A DNA stretch of 64,000 nt from Carnobacterium iners. GTDB taxonomy: Bacteria; Bacillota; Bacilli; Lactobacillales; Carnobacteriaceae. This document shows, piece by piece, positions 53,047 to 60,227 of this stretch. The stretch lies in the NCBI RefSeq assembly GCF_900177385.1, contig NZ_FXBJ01000002.1, positions 1,182,001 to 1,246,000 on the forward strand. The letters run 5' to 3'. The translations under genes and the position numbers were made by a program. Below the pieces are notes generated by a model that was not told where the DNA came from, made no database searches, and saw only the letters and a program-made list of their open reading frames with translations. The stretch's first letter is position 1, and each line of letters opens with the position of its first letter.

Positions 53047-53898
53047 ATGAAAAAGAAACTAATTTTAGGATTAATCGCAGCTGTAAGTTTAACACTAGGG
53101 GCTTGTAGCTCGAATGAAAAAAACGACAATCAAAATGAACAAACAGCATGGGAAGGGATACAAGAAAGTGGCATTTTAAAGGTTGCGACATCAGGAACCC
53201 TTTATCCTAATTCATTCCATGAAAAAGATACAGATAAATTAACGGGGTATGAAGTCGAGATTATTCGCGAAGTTGCCAATCGATTGGATTTAGAAATAGA
53301 ATTTACTGAAATGGGAGTAGATGGTATGTTAACTTCTGTTAATAGTGGAGCCATTGATGTGGCAGCGATGGGAATTGATCGTGATGGGGAAGACGCAGAC
53401 AAATACAACTACACTATTCCTTATAAATACTCTTATGGCGCAATGGTTGTTAGAAAATCAGACGACTCAGGGATTAAAACTTTAGAAGATTTAAAAGGGA
53501 AAAAAGCAGCCGGTGCAGCGACAACCTCTTATATGAAAGTTGCTCGTCATTTTGGATCAGAAGAAGTTATTTATGATAATGCAACAAATGACCAGTACCT
53601 AAGCGATGTAGCGAATGGACGAACAGATGTTATCTTGAATGATTACTATTCTCAAAAATTAGCAGTGGCAGCATTGCCAGAGATCCAAGTAAAAGTACAC
53701 GATATTTTTTATAATCCTTCTGAAACAAATTACTCAATGAAAAAAGGCAACGATGAGTTAACAGAAAAGGTAAATGCAATGTTAGAAGAGATGATTTCTG
53801 ATGGCACATTATCAGAACTGTCTAAAGAATTTTACGCAGGCGAAGATGTGACCAAACAAATAGACTATGATTTTCCTGAAATTGAATTTAAGGAGTAG
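53047..53898 (+). CDS. Amino-acid ABC transporter substrate-binding lipoprotein
   Basis: The 283-residue protein has a lipoprotein signal with the lipobox 'LTLGACSS' (Cys20), a charged linker, then a family 3 solute-binding domain: 'GILKVATSGTLYPNSF', 'KLTGYEVEIIREVANRLDLE', 'YTIPYKYSYGAMVV' and 'LEDLKGKKAAGAATTSY'. It captures a polar amino acid or cystine-like ligand outside the membrane and hands it to the permease encoded 17 bases downstream. The ATG at 53047 follows GAGGAGCGAG. No ATPase gene is adjacent. Confidence 0.9.
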   Translation: MKKKLILGLIAAVSLTLGACSSNEKNDNQNEQTAWEGIQESGILKVATSGTLYPNSFHEKDTDKLTGYEVEIIREVANRLDLEIEFTEMGVDGMLTSVNSGAIDVAAMGIDRDGEDADKYNYTIPYKYSYGAMVVRKSDDSGIKTLEDLKGKKAAGAATTSYMKVARHFGSEEVIYDNATNDQYLSDVANGRTDVILNDYYSQKLAVAALPEIQVKVHDIFYNPSETNYSMKKGNDELTEKVNAMLEEMISDGTLSELSKEFYAGEDVTKQIDYDFPEIEFKE

Positions 53899-53915
53899 AA
53901 AGACGGTGAGTAAGG

Positions 53916-54596
53916 ATGCTTGATATCCAATGGCAATACATTTTTGATCCTGTTTTGGCTTGGAATAGTTTGCCTTATGTATTAAAAGGGCTAGGATACA
54001 CTTTAGGGATTTCAGTAACGAGCATGACAATAGGTCTGGCAATCGGATTTCTATTAGCTATTATGCGGATGTCAGAGAGGAAACTAGCCAGTATAATCGC
54101 AAGAATTTATATTTCTTTTATGCGAGGTACGCCGTTGCTTGTTTTGTTATTTATCCTTTATTTTGGGTTCCCTTTTATAGGGATTCAATTTTCAGCTGTA
54201 AATGCAGCAATTATTGGGTTTAGCCTAAGTTCGAGTGCTTATATTGCTGAAATTTTACGCTCAGCATTGATTTCAGTTGATAAAGGACAATGGGAAGCAG
54301 CCTACGCTCTAGGATTAAAATGGCCAGTAGTGATGCGGAAAATTATTATTCCTCAAGCGATGCGAATAGCTGTTCCACCTCTAAGCAATGTTTTATTGGA
54401 TTTAATTAAAGGAACAGCTTTGGCAGCAATGATCACTGTTCCTGAAATCTTTCAACAAGCTAAGATTGTTGGTGGAAGAGAATTTGACTACATGACGATG
54501 TATATTTTAGTAGCTTTAGTTTATTGGGCGATTTGCAGCATCTTCGCTCTCTTTCAAGATGTTCTTGAAAAAAGAATGGCCGTTTATACAAATTGA
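53916..54596 (+). CDS. Amino-acid ABC transporter permease
   Basis: The 226-residue membrane protein is of the HisMQ/GlnP type: 'LKGLGYTLGISVTSMTIGLAIGFLLA' (split) opens the first helices, 'FMRGTPLLVLLFILYFGFP' follows, and the ATPase-contacting EAA loop reads 'EAAYALGLKWPVVMRKIIIPQA'. It forms the channel for the preceding binding protein. The operon ends in a terminator without an ATPase gene, so the pair must share an ATPase, for example the GlnQ-like one at 62.5 kb or another elsewhere. Confidence 0.9.
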   Translation: MLDIQWQYIFDPVLAWNSLPYVLKGLGYTLGISVTSMTIGLAIGFLLAIMRMSERKLASIIARIYISFMRGTPLLVLLFILYFGFPFIGIQFSAVNAAIIGFSLSSSAYIAEILRSALISVDKGQWEAAYALGLKWPVVMRKIIIPQAMRIAVPPLSNVLLDLIKGTALAAMITVPEIFQQAKIVGGREFDYMTMYILVALVYWAICSIFALFQDVLEKRMAVYTN

Positions 54597-54618
54597 CAGT
54601 AAGTTTTGACGAATAAAG

Positions 54619-54656
54619 ATAACCTTAAAAAAGAATTTTTTTTGAGGTTATTTTTA
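54619..54656 (+). terminator. Terminator of the amino-acid uptake genes
   Basis: ATAACCT-TAAAAAA / TTTTTTTT-GAGGTTAT forms a long stem followed by TTTTT. Confidence 0.88.
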
Positions 54657-54706
54657 TTCCTTTTTTTATTATCAAACAAATAAATGAGTTTTTGACTAAT
54701 TCTTTC

Positions 54707-54735
54707 TTGAAGTCGTTGTCAAAAAAGGATATAGT
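54707..54735 (+). promoter_or_regulatory. Promoter of brnQ
   Basis: TTGAAG (54707-54712), a 17-base spacer and TATAGT (54730-54735) form a promoter 40 bases before the ATG. A small TACTA-AAAA-TAGTA inverted repeat follows at 54742-54755. I see no T-box leader and no convincing CodY box. Confidence 0.65.
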
Positions 54736-54774
54736 CATAAGTACTAAAAATAGTATCTTAAAGAGGAGTATCAT

Positions 54775-56139
54775 ATGATAGAAACAAATGAACAGAAATT
54801 AACTTTTTCTTCTTATCTTTATATTGGTTCAATGTTGTTCGGTTTATTTTTTGGTGCAGGTAACTTAATCTTCCCAGTACACATGGGTCAACTTGCAGGT
54901 TCGAACGTTAATTGGGCAACACTAGGATTTCTAATTACTGGTATTGGATTGCCTTTTTTAGGAGTCGTTGCAATAGGGGTTTCTAATAGTAGTGGATTGT
55001 TTGAGTTATCTAGCCGGATTCATCCTTACTATGGTTATTTCATGACAACAGCCTTGTACTTAACGATTGGACCATTTTTTGCTTTACCAAGAACGGGGAC
55101 TGTTTCTTATGAAATCGGGCTGGCTCCTTATATTGGAGAACAGTATCAGACTGTAGGATTAGCAGTCTTTACACTAGCCTTTTTTGGATCAGCCTTATTG
55201 CTTTCGTTAAAACCTACTAAAATATTGGTTTACGTAGGAAAAGTATTAAATCCTTTATTTTTAGTATTTTTAAGTGTGTTAATGATTACAGCCTTTATTA
55301 AGCCTTTAGGCGGCATCTTAAAAGCGCCTATTACTGGAGATTATGGAACAGCTCCATTTTCGAGCGGCTTTACCGAAGGCTATAATACAATGGATGCTTT
55401 AGCTTCATTAGCATTTGGTATTATCGTCGTGCAAACGATTAAAGGATTGGGTGTTACGAAACCTGCAGCTATAGCAAGAGATACCATTAAATCTGGTTTA
55501 ATTAGCATGATTCTAATGGGCCTTATTTACGCAGGATTAGCTTATCTGGGTACAATGAGTGTTGGGCGCTTTCCTGTTTCTGAAAATGGTGGCATTGCTT
55601 TGACGCAAATTTCTCATTATTATTTTGGTTCATTAGGTAGTATTTTATTAGCTATTATCGTTACCGTAGCTTGTCTTAAAACAGCTATTGGACTAATTAC
55701 AGCTTGCTCAGAAACATTCCATGGAATGTTCCCTAATTCATTTAGCTACAAAACTTATGTTTTTATCTTTAGTATCGTAGCTTGTTTAGTAGGGAATGTT
55801 GGATTGACAAAAATTATTAGTTATTCTATTCCTGTGTTGATGTTCTTATATCCTTTGGCTATCACGTTAATTTTATTAGCCTTAATCTCGCACTTATTTA
55901 AAAATCGTCAAGTAGTTTATGTTACAACAACGATTCTAACGCTTTTTGTTAGTATTGCAGATATGTTAAATGCTTTACCAGATACAATTCGCGATATAGC
56001 TATTATTCAAAATATATTAGTATTTTATAAAACATACTTACCATTCTTTGAAAATGGCATGGGATGGTTATTGCCAGCAATGATCGGGTTAATTATTGGG
56101 TGGACCGTCAGTTTAGTCACGAAACCGAATCCTAAATAA
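54775..56139 (+). CDS. brnQ: Branched-chain amino acid transporter BrnQ
   Basis: The 454-residue protein has about twelve membrane segments and the BrnQ landmarks: 'FGLFFGAGNLIFPVHMGQLAG' (split) near residues 19-39, 'GPFFALPRTGTVSYEIG' near 102, and 'NTMDALASLAFGIIVVQTIK' near 206. It imports leucine, isoleucine and valine with sodium or protons. Length is typical. It is a single gene with AGAGGAG before the ATG and a strong terminator. Confidence 0.94.
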   Translation: MIETNEQKLTFSSYLYIGSMLFGLFFGAGNLIFPVHMGQLAGSNVNWATLGFLITGIGLPFLGVVAIGVSNSSGLFELSSRIHPYYGYFMTTALYLTIGPFFALPRTGTVSYEIGLAPYIGEQYQTVGLAVFTLAFFGSALLLSLKPTKILVYVGKVLNPLFLVFLSVLMITAFIKPLGGILKAPITGDYGTAPFSSGFTEGYNTMDALASLAFGIIVVQTIKGLGVTKPAAIARDTIKSGLISMILMGLIYAGLAYLGTMSVGRFPVSENGGIALTQISHYYFGSLGSILLAIIVTVACLKTAIGLITACSETFHGMFPNSFSYKTYVFIFSIVACLVGNVGLTKIISYSIPVLMFLYPLAITLILLALISHLFKNRQVVYVTTTILTLFVSIADMLNALPDTIRDIAIIQNILVFYKTYLPFFENGMGWLLPAMIGLIIGWTVSLVTKPNPK

Positions 56140-56190
56140 AAAGTAAAAAACAAAAACGACCTTTTATAAGGAGTTTTTGTTTTTTACTTT
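56140..56190 (+). terminator. Terminator of brnQ
   Basis: AAAGTAAAAAACAAAAAC pairs perfectly with GTTTTTGTTTTTTACTTT around a short loop, just after the stop codon. Confidence 0.88.
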
Positions 56191-56372
56191 GCTTTAAAAA
56201 ATAAAATAAGCGATATGAAAATGATAAATACTAACGAAATATCGTAACACAATTGTAATTAAAGCTAAATAATGTAAAAAAAAAGTAAAATCGTTTGATA
56301 AATAATACAAGAACGTGCTCTTTTACAAATGACTGATGAGTAAAAGGTTCTTATTTAACAATAAGATTTCAT

Positions 56373-56831
56373 TCACTCTAAAAGGTCTTCAGTAGAGTTG
56401 ACAAGGATATCATTTTTCTTCACGATACCAACTATATAAAGGTTGACGTAAAAAAATGTGATTCCGCAATCGTCTGTAACGCATCAAGTTCTTTTGATTT
56501 GTAGCTCCTTGTTGCCCAGAGTCTGTGTACAAACCAATGATAGGTATTCCGGCTTGGTAAGCCACGCCAATCTCTGTTGTAAACCCTATATCAATAAATA
56601 CACCATCTGAAACAGCATTCATAAAGTGATGGTTATTAGTTGATTTGTATCCATTTTAGCAATCATGAGAGAGTCAGTATAGGCATTTTTATCGTCGATT
56701 TTCATTTGTTATTGGGGAACATAAAGTTCTAATTTAGGATGCAACACTCTTGTTTTTTTCACTAGATACTGATCATACATTCATTCTATTCCTGAAAATA
56801 ATGGACTTGCAAAATAAGCTTTCTTTGTCAT
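56373..56831 (-). pseudogene. Decayed nucleoside 2-deoxyribosyltransferase
   Basis: A start codon at 56831 with a perfect GGAGG site begins 'MTKKAYFASPLFSGIE', then TGA, then 'MYDQYLVKKTRVLHPKLELYVPQ', then TAA, then 'QMKIDDKNAYTDSLMIAKMD'. After a frame change the core continues as 'NAVSDGVFIDIGFTTEIGVAYQAGIPIIGLYTDS' (split), with further shifts before 'FYVNLYIVGIVKKN' and a stop at 56373. Together they reconstruct about 150 residues, the size of the Lactobacillales enzyme that swaps bases on deoxynucleosides. Two nonsense codons and about three frameshifts make it non-functional. Confidence 0.85.
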
Positions 56832-56998
56832 TTTTTCAATCCTCCTAATACGATTGTTACAAAAACAGGATAGCTTAAATCCGATTTGTAACAAAAAGTA
56901 ATTCTCTTGAAACATACTTATGAATTATATCCGTTATACTAATAGAGGTAGAAAAATGAGCGAATATAAAAAAAGTGAGATGAAAGGATTGTAAATCT

Positions 56999-58153
56999 AT
57001 GAAATTCAGTAAACTATTCATAAGTTCAATGATGGTATTTTTATTGCTAGGAGCAGTTCCTAATACCGTTTTTGCAGCAACGAAGTTAGAAAAAATAGAG
57101 GTACAGTCGTTGTTAGAAAAAGAAAAAATGGTGAAATTAGATGATGAAATTAGTCAAACATTAGTAAAAGTAAACGAAAAAAATACAGAACTTGAAAACT
57201 TACAAATCGAAATAGAAAAGAAAAAAGAAACAATTGGACAAACAACAGCAGAAGTTAAAAAGCAAAAAGAAGTGGTTGCTGCTCGTCTAGAACAAGCTCA
57301 AAATCGGTTGCAGACAATTCAGACTTCTGAAATGAATCAAAATGTAGTTGTGTCATTATTTGAATCAGAAAGTGTGACAGATTTATTTAATCGTGCTTAC
57401 GTTTTAGTGACATTGCAATCTGCTGGAAATGATCAAATGAATATCGCAAAAGAAGAGCAAGAAAAGTTAGTTGTTCTTCAAGAAAAATTAAACACAGAAG
57501 CATTAGTGTTAGAAGAGCAAACGCAGGATTCGAAAAAGCAAAAAGTTGCATTAGATAACCAAGTTGCTAGTTTACAAAAAACGATGGATACAAATCAAGA
57601 AAGCTTAGCTAAATTAGATGCAGAAAAAAGAGCAGAAGAAACAAAATTAGCACAAGAAACAAGATTAGCACAAGAAGCAGCTAAGAAAGCTGAGTCTTCA
57701 CAAATAGCTGTAAAAGTGAACATAGAAAAAGAGTCAAGTGCTTCAGTGAACACAAACACAGCACAACCAAACACAGCACAACCAAACACAGCACAACCAA
57801 ACACAGCACAACCAAACACAGCACAACCAAAAACTGAGAACAAGCAAGAAATTTCAACAACATCTTCAGGTAGGACGATGGTTGTATCAGCAACAGGCTA
57901 CTCTACAGCACAACCGGGATTAAGTACACATACTGCAACCGGAATCAATTTATTGCAAAATCCAATGGTTATTGCAGTAGATCCGCGCGTTATTCCATTA
58001 GGAACTATGCTTGAAATACCAGGTTATGGTGTTGCTATTGCAGGAGATACTGGTGGAGCAATAAAAGGAAATAAAATCGATATTCATTTTTCAACAGTAG
58101 GACAAGCACTATCATGGGGTAGAAGAACGATTACAATCAGAGTTTTAAATTAA
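56999..58153 (+). CDS. Secreted coiled-coil protein with a C-terminal 3D (MltA-like) domain
   Basis: The 384-residue protein has a Sec signal peptide (about 26 residues, ending 'TVFAA'), a long coiled-coil region (about residues 30-230) like the N-terminal part of CwlO/PcsB-type wall proteins, five exact NTAQP repeats (253-277), and a C-terminal 3D domain. The 3D domain has its three aspartates in 'VIAVDPRVIPLG', 'IAGDTGG' and 'KIDIHF'. The 3D fold is the double-psi barrel of MltA-like lytic transglycosylases and Rpf/YabE-type proteins, so it probably cuts or remodels peptidoglycan. It stands just before a small unknown gene. Confidence 0.88.
   Translation: MKFSKLFISSMMVFLLLGAVPNTVFAATKLEKIEVQSLLEKEKMVKLDDEISQTLVKVNEKNTELENLQIEIEKKKETIGQTTAEVKKQKEVVAARLEQAQNRLQTIQTSEMNQNVVVSLFESESVTDLFNRAYVLVTLQSAGNDQMNIAKEEQEKLVVLQEKLNTEALVLEEQTQDSKKQKVALDNQVASLQKTMDTNQESLAKLDAEKRAEETKLAQETRLAQEAAKKAESSQIAVKVNIEKESSASVNTNTAQPNTAQPNTAQPNTAQPNTAQPKTENKQEISTTSSGRTMVVSATGYSTAQPGLSTHTATGINLLQNPMVIAVDPRVIPLGTMLEIPGYGVAIAGDTGGAIKGNKIDIHFSTVGQALSWGRRTITIRVLN
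57755..57829 (+). repeat. Five exact 15-bp tandem repeats (NTAQP linker)
   Basis: The unit AACACAGCACAACCA is repeated five times without a mismatch and keeps the reading frame, coding a flexible Pro/Thr/Gln linker between coiled coil and catalytic domain. Perfect identity points to recent expansion, with copy number likely to vary between strains. Confidence 0.95.
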
Positions 58154-58160
58154 GTATGAA

Positions 58161-58442
58161 ATGAAAGAATGGGTGAATAAGTTGACTGAAGAAGTAGATA
58201 TTGATTTTTATCAGGATAATGATGAAGCAGCTTTTTTAGAGGCTTGGGAAGAAAAATTCGGTCCGATCACGAATGAGGGTATTGAAGAATTATACCAAAA
58301 GATTGCTTTAGATATTCAAGAAAAAGTTCAAACCGAGCAAGTTAAACTAGGGAAAAAATACGTTTATCAAGAAGTTCTAGTTGGTTACTGTGATTATAGT
58401 ACGGCTAATAATTTGTTTCTTTTTGGACAATCGAAAAAATAG
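58161..58442 (+). CDS. Small hypothetical protein
   Basis: This 93-residue acidic protein has mixed helical content ('EAAFLEAWEEKFGPITNEGIEELYQKI' split near residues 22-48) and no signal or membrane segment. I do not recognise it. It begins seven bases after the 3D-domain gene, probably in the same transcript, and ends in its own terminator. The first ATG has a poor ribosome-binding site. A TTG at 58182 behind GGGTGAATAAG is an alternative start. Confidence 0.6.
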   Translation: MKEWVNKLTEEVDIDFYQDNDEAAFLEAWEEKFGPITNEGIEELYQKIALDIQEKVQTEQVKLGKKYVYQEVLVGYCDYSTANNLFLFGQSKK

Positions 58443-58454
58443 AAGTCAATAAGC

Positions 58455-58490
58455 AAAACGACAAAATAACTTTTGTCGTTTTTTGTTTTC
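58455..58490 (+). terminator. Terminator ahead of IS copy B
   Basis: AAAACGACAAAA / TTTTGTCGTTTT with a four-base loop is followed by TTGTTTTC. It lies 14 bases before the IS end and would shield the transposase from upstream transcription. Confidence 0.88.
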
Positions 58491-58540
58491 TTTTGAGATA
58501 AAGGTTAGTGTAAAATAATTGTTGGAAACTAAAAAAAAGA

Positions 58541-58595
58541 AACAACTCCTGTGTTAAACTGTTTTTACCACTAAAAACATAGAACAGGAGTTGTT
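58541..58595 (+). promoter_or_regulatory. Leader hairpin covering the transposase ribosome-binding site (copy B)
   Basis: AACAACTCCTGT (58541-58552) pairs with ACAGGAGTTGTT (58584-58595). Inside, GTTTTTA (58561-58567) pairs with TAAAAAC (58572-58578). The AGGAG site at 58586-58590, ten bases before the ATG, is within the stem. Confidence 0.75.
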
Positions 58596-58600
58596 CCTTA

Positions 58601-59986
58601 ATGGACATTATACAGTATGCAGTTGAAAAAATCAGTGAAACAATGGTAAAAAATTTAGATTTAACACAAAAGAAAGAATTGGCTTTCCATAATCTTATTT
58701 CTGACGTCCAAGAATCGATGAATCAAATTGGTATTGCTTTAGTAGAAGACTTCATTGAAAACTTAGATGGTTCTCTAAAACACTATCCAGGAAGAAAAGA
58801 AGCCTGGCATGTTCAACGGAAGAATGATGAGAAACGACTTTCTACTACTATGGGAGACGTCGTCCTAAAACGGACGTACTATAAAAATAAACAAAGTGGT
58901 CAGTTTACCTATCTAGTAGACGATCATTTAGACTTAGCTCCTCATAGTCGTATGGACTTAGGATTAGAAGCTGAGATTTTAGAAAGAGTGAAAGATTTAT
59001 CCTACCAAAAAACAATCGATAGTTTTAAGGCTATTTCTATTCGTAGCCGCACATCCGTCATGAACGTCGTTCATAAACATCTATTAGAACCTACTGAGGT
59101 CGCTATTCCTTCACAGAAAAAAATAGTGGATGTTTTATATATTGAAGCAGATGAAGACCACGTTGCCTATCAAGATGGTAAAAATCGGTTTATGAAACTT
59201 GTGTATGTTTATGAAGGTCGCAAACAAGTGGTTGGTACAGCTAAGCGAATAGAATTGGAAGGGAAACGTTACTTTACTGGGCTTTACCCAAATAATGAAG
59301 AATGATGGTTCTCAGTGTTAGACTATCTTGATGAAGCGTATGATTTAGAGAAAGTAAAACACATTTATCTTTCTGGAGATGGCGCTCCCTGTATTAAAGC
59401 AGGAGCTAAAATCATTCCAAATAGTACATTTATCCTAGATAGTTTCCATTTAATAAAGTACATTAAAAAAGCCTGCGTGGGTCACCAAGAGTGGTTTTCC
59501 ATCCTCTACGGATGGATAGTAAAAGGTCAAAAAGATCTCCTTCACTTATTTTATCAAACACGATTAGATGATGAGTTAAACGATTCTGAAAGGATTGCTT
59601 TATTAGAGTCTAAAAGGTAGATTTTTAGACACTGGACGGCTATTCAAAATCAAAACAATCCAGATTATTTTGGATGCAGTGCCGAAGGTCACGTGAGCCA
59701 TGTTCTATCTGCACGATTAAGTTCTAGGCCCTTAGGTTGGAGCCTAACAGGCGCGGAACACATTGCCAAGCTAAGAGCTTATACGCTTAATGGAGGCGAT
59801 ATAAAAGAGGGTCTAGAAAAGGAAAGAAAAGATTATACTCATCGAACAACGATTGAAAAATTAGATAAACGAGTCAATCGAAAATATGAGCAACAATTCC
59901 AAAGTGTATCTGGTAATCTTCCTGCATTGACGCAAAGTAAAAAAACATCATTAAGTATTGTATTAAAAAGTTTACGAGGAAAATAA
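58601..59986 (+). pseudogene. ISLre2 transposase with two in-frame stops
   Basis: The 461-codon frame carries the same TGA as copy A (59303-59305) and a second, private TAG (59618-59620) where copy A has a Tyr codon. It also has private amino-acid changes, for example Cys for Trp in 'GDGAPW', Glu for Gly in 'YGQQFQ' and Ser for Gly in 'LKGLRGK'. Copy B is therefore the more decayed. The extra stop removes the catalytic C-terminus, so it is very unlikely to make active transposase, while its ends remain movable in trans. Confidence 0.9.
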
Positions 59987-60000
59987 AGGTTTTCAAATGG

Positions 60001-60047
60001 ATCTGATAAATAAGTAAAAGAAATTTTCTTTTACTTATTTATCAGAT
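60001..60047. repeat. 47-base palindrome inside IS copy B
   Basis: This is the same perfect 23-bp-arm palindrome as in copy A, 14 bases after the transposase frame ends. Confidence 0.75.
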
Positions 60048-60227
60048 GAAGCAAACGAAGTGCGGTAGGCATTGCATAAACGGAGTAAAATACTTTAACC
60101 AGGTATCATTATTTTTTTCCAACAATAAGTTGACACTATCGAGATAAAGCATAAGTCTTTACAAATAATAAAGAGAGTTGTAAGCTGATAACGTTTAAGT
60201 TGTCTAAAAGCAATAGGAGGCATAAAA

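Larger units (their letters stand above)
58504..60140 (+). mobile_element. ISLre2-family insertion sequence, copy B
   Basis: The element is 1637 bp, exactly the length of copy A, and is flanked by a perfect 9-bp target duplication GAGATAAAG (58495-58503 and 60141-60149). The ends are the same imperfect inverted repeats (GTTAGTGT and GATAGTGT reading inward). It sits between a terminator and uvrC, in the opposite orientation to copy A. It differs from copy A by only a small number of base changes. Confidence 0.92.

Noticed and set aside
54597-54774. T-box or CodY control of brnQ
   Set aside because: The gap is too short for a T-box leader with specifier and terminator, and no sequence close to AATTTTCWGAAAATT is present.
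57595-57893. Long antisense open frames over the NTAQP repeat
   Set aside because: They arise because the 15-bp repeat is open in several frames. They are Cys/Val/Phe repeats with no ribosome-binding site.
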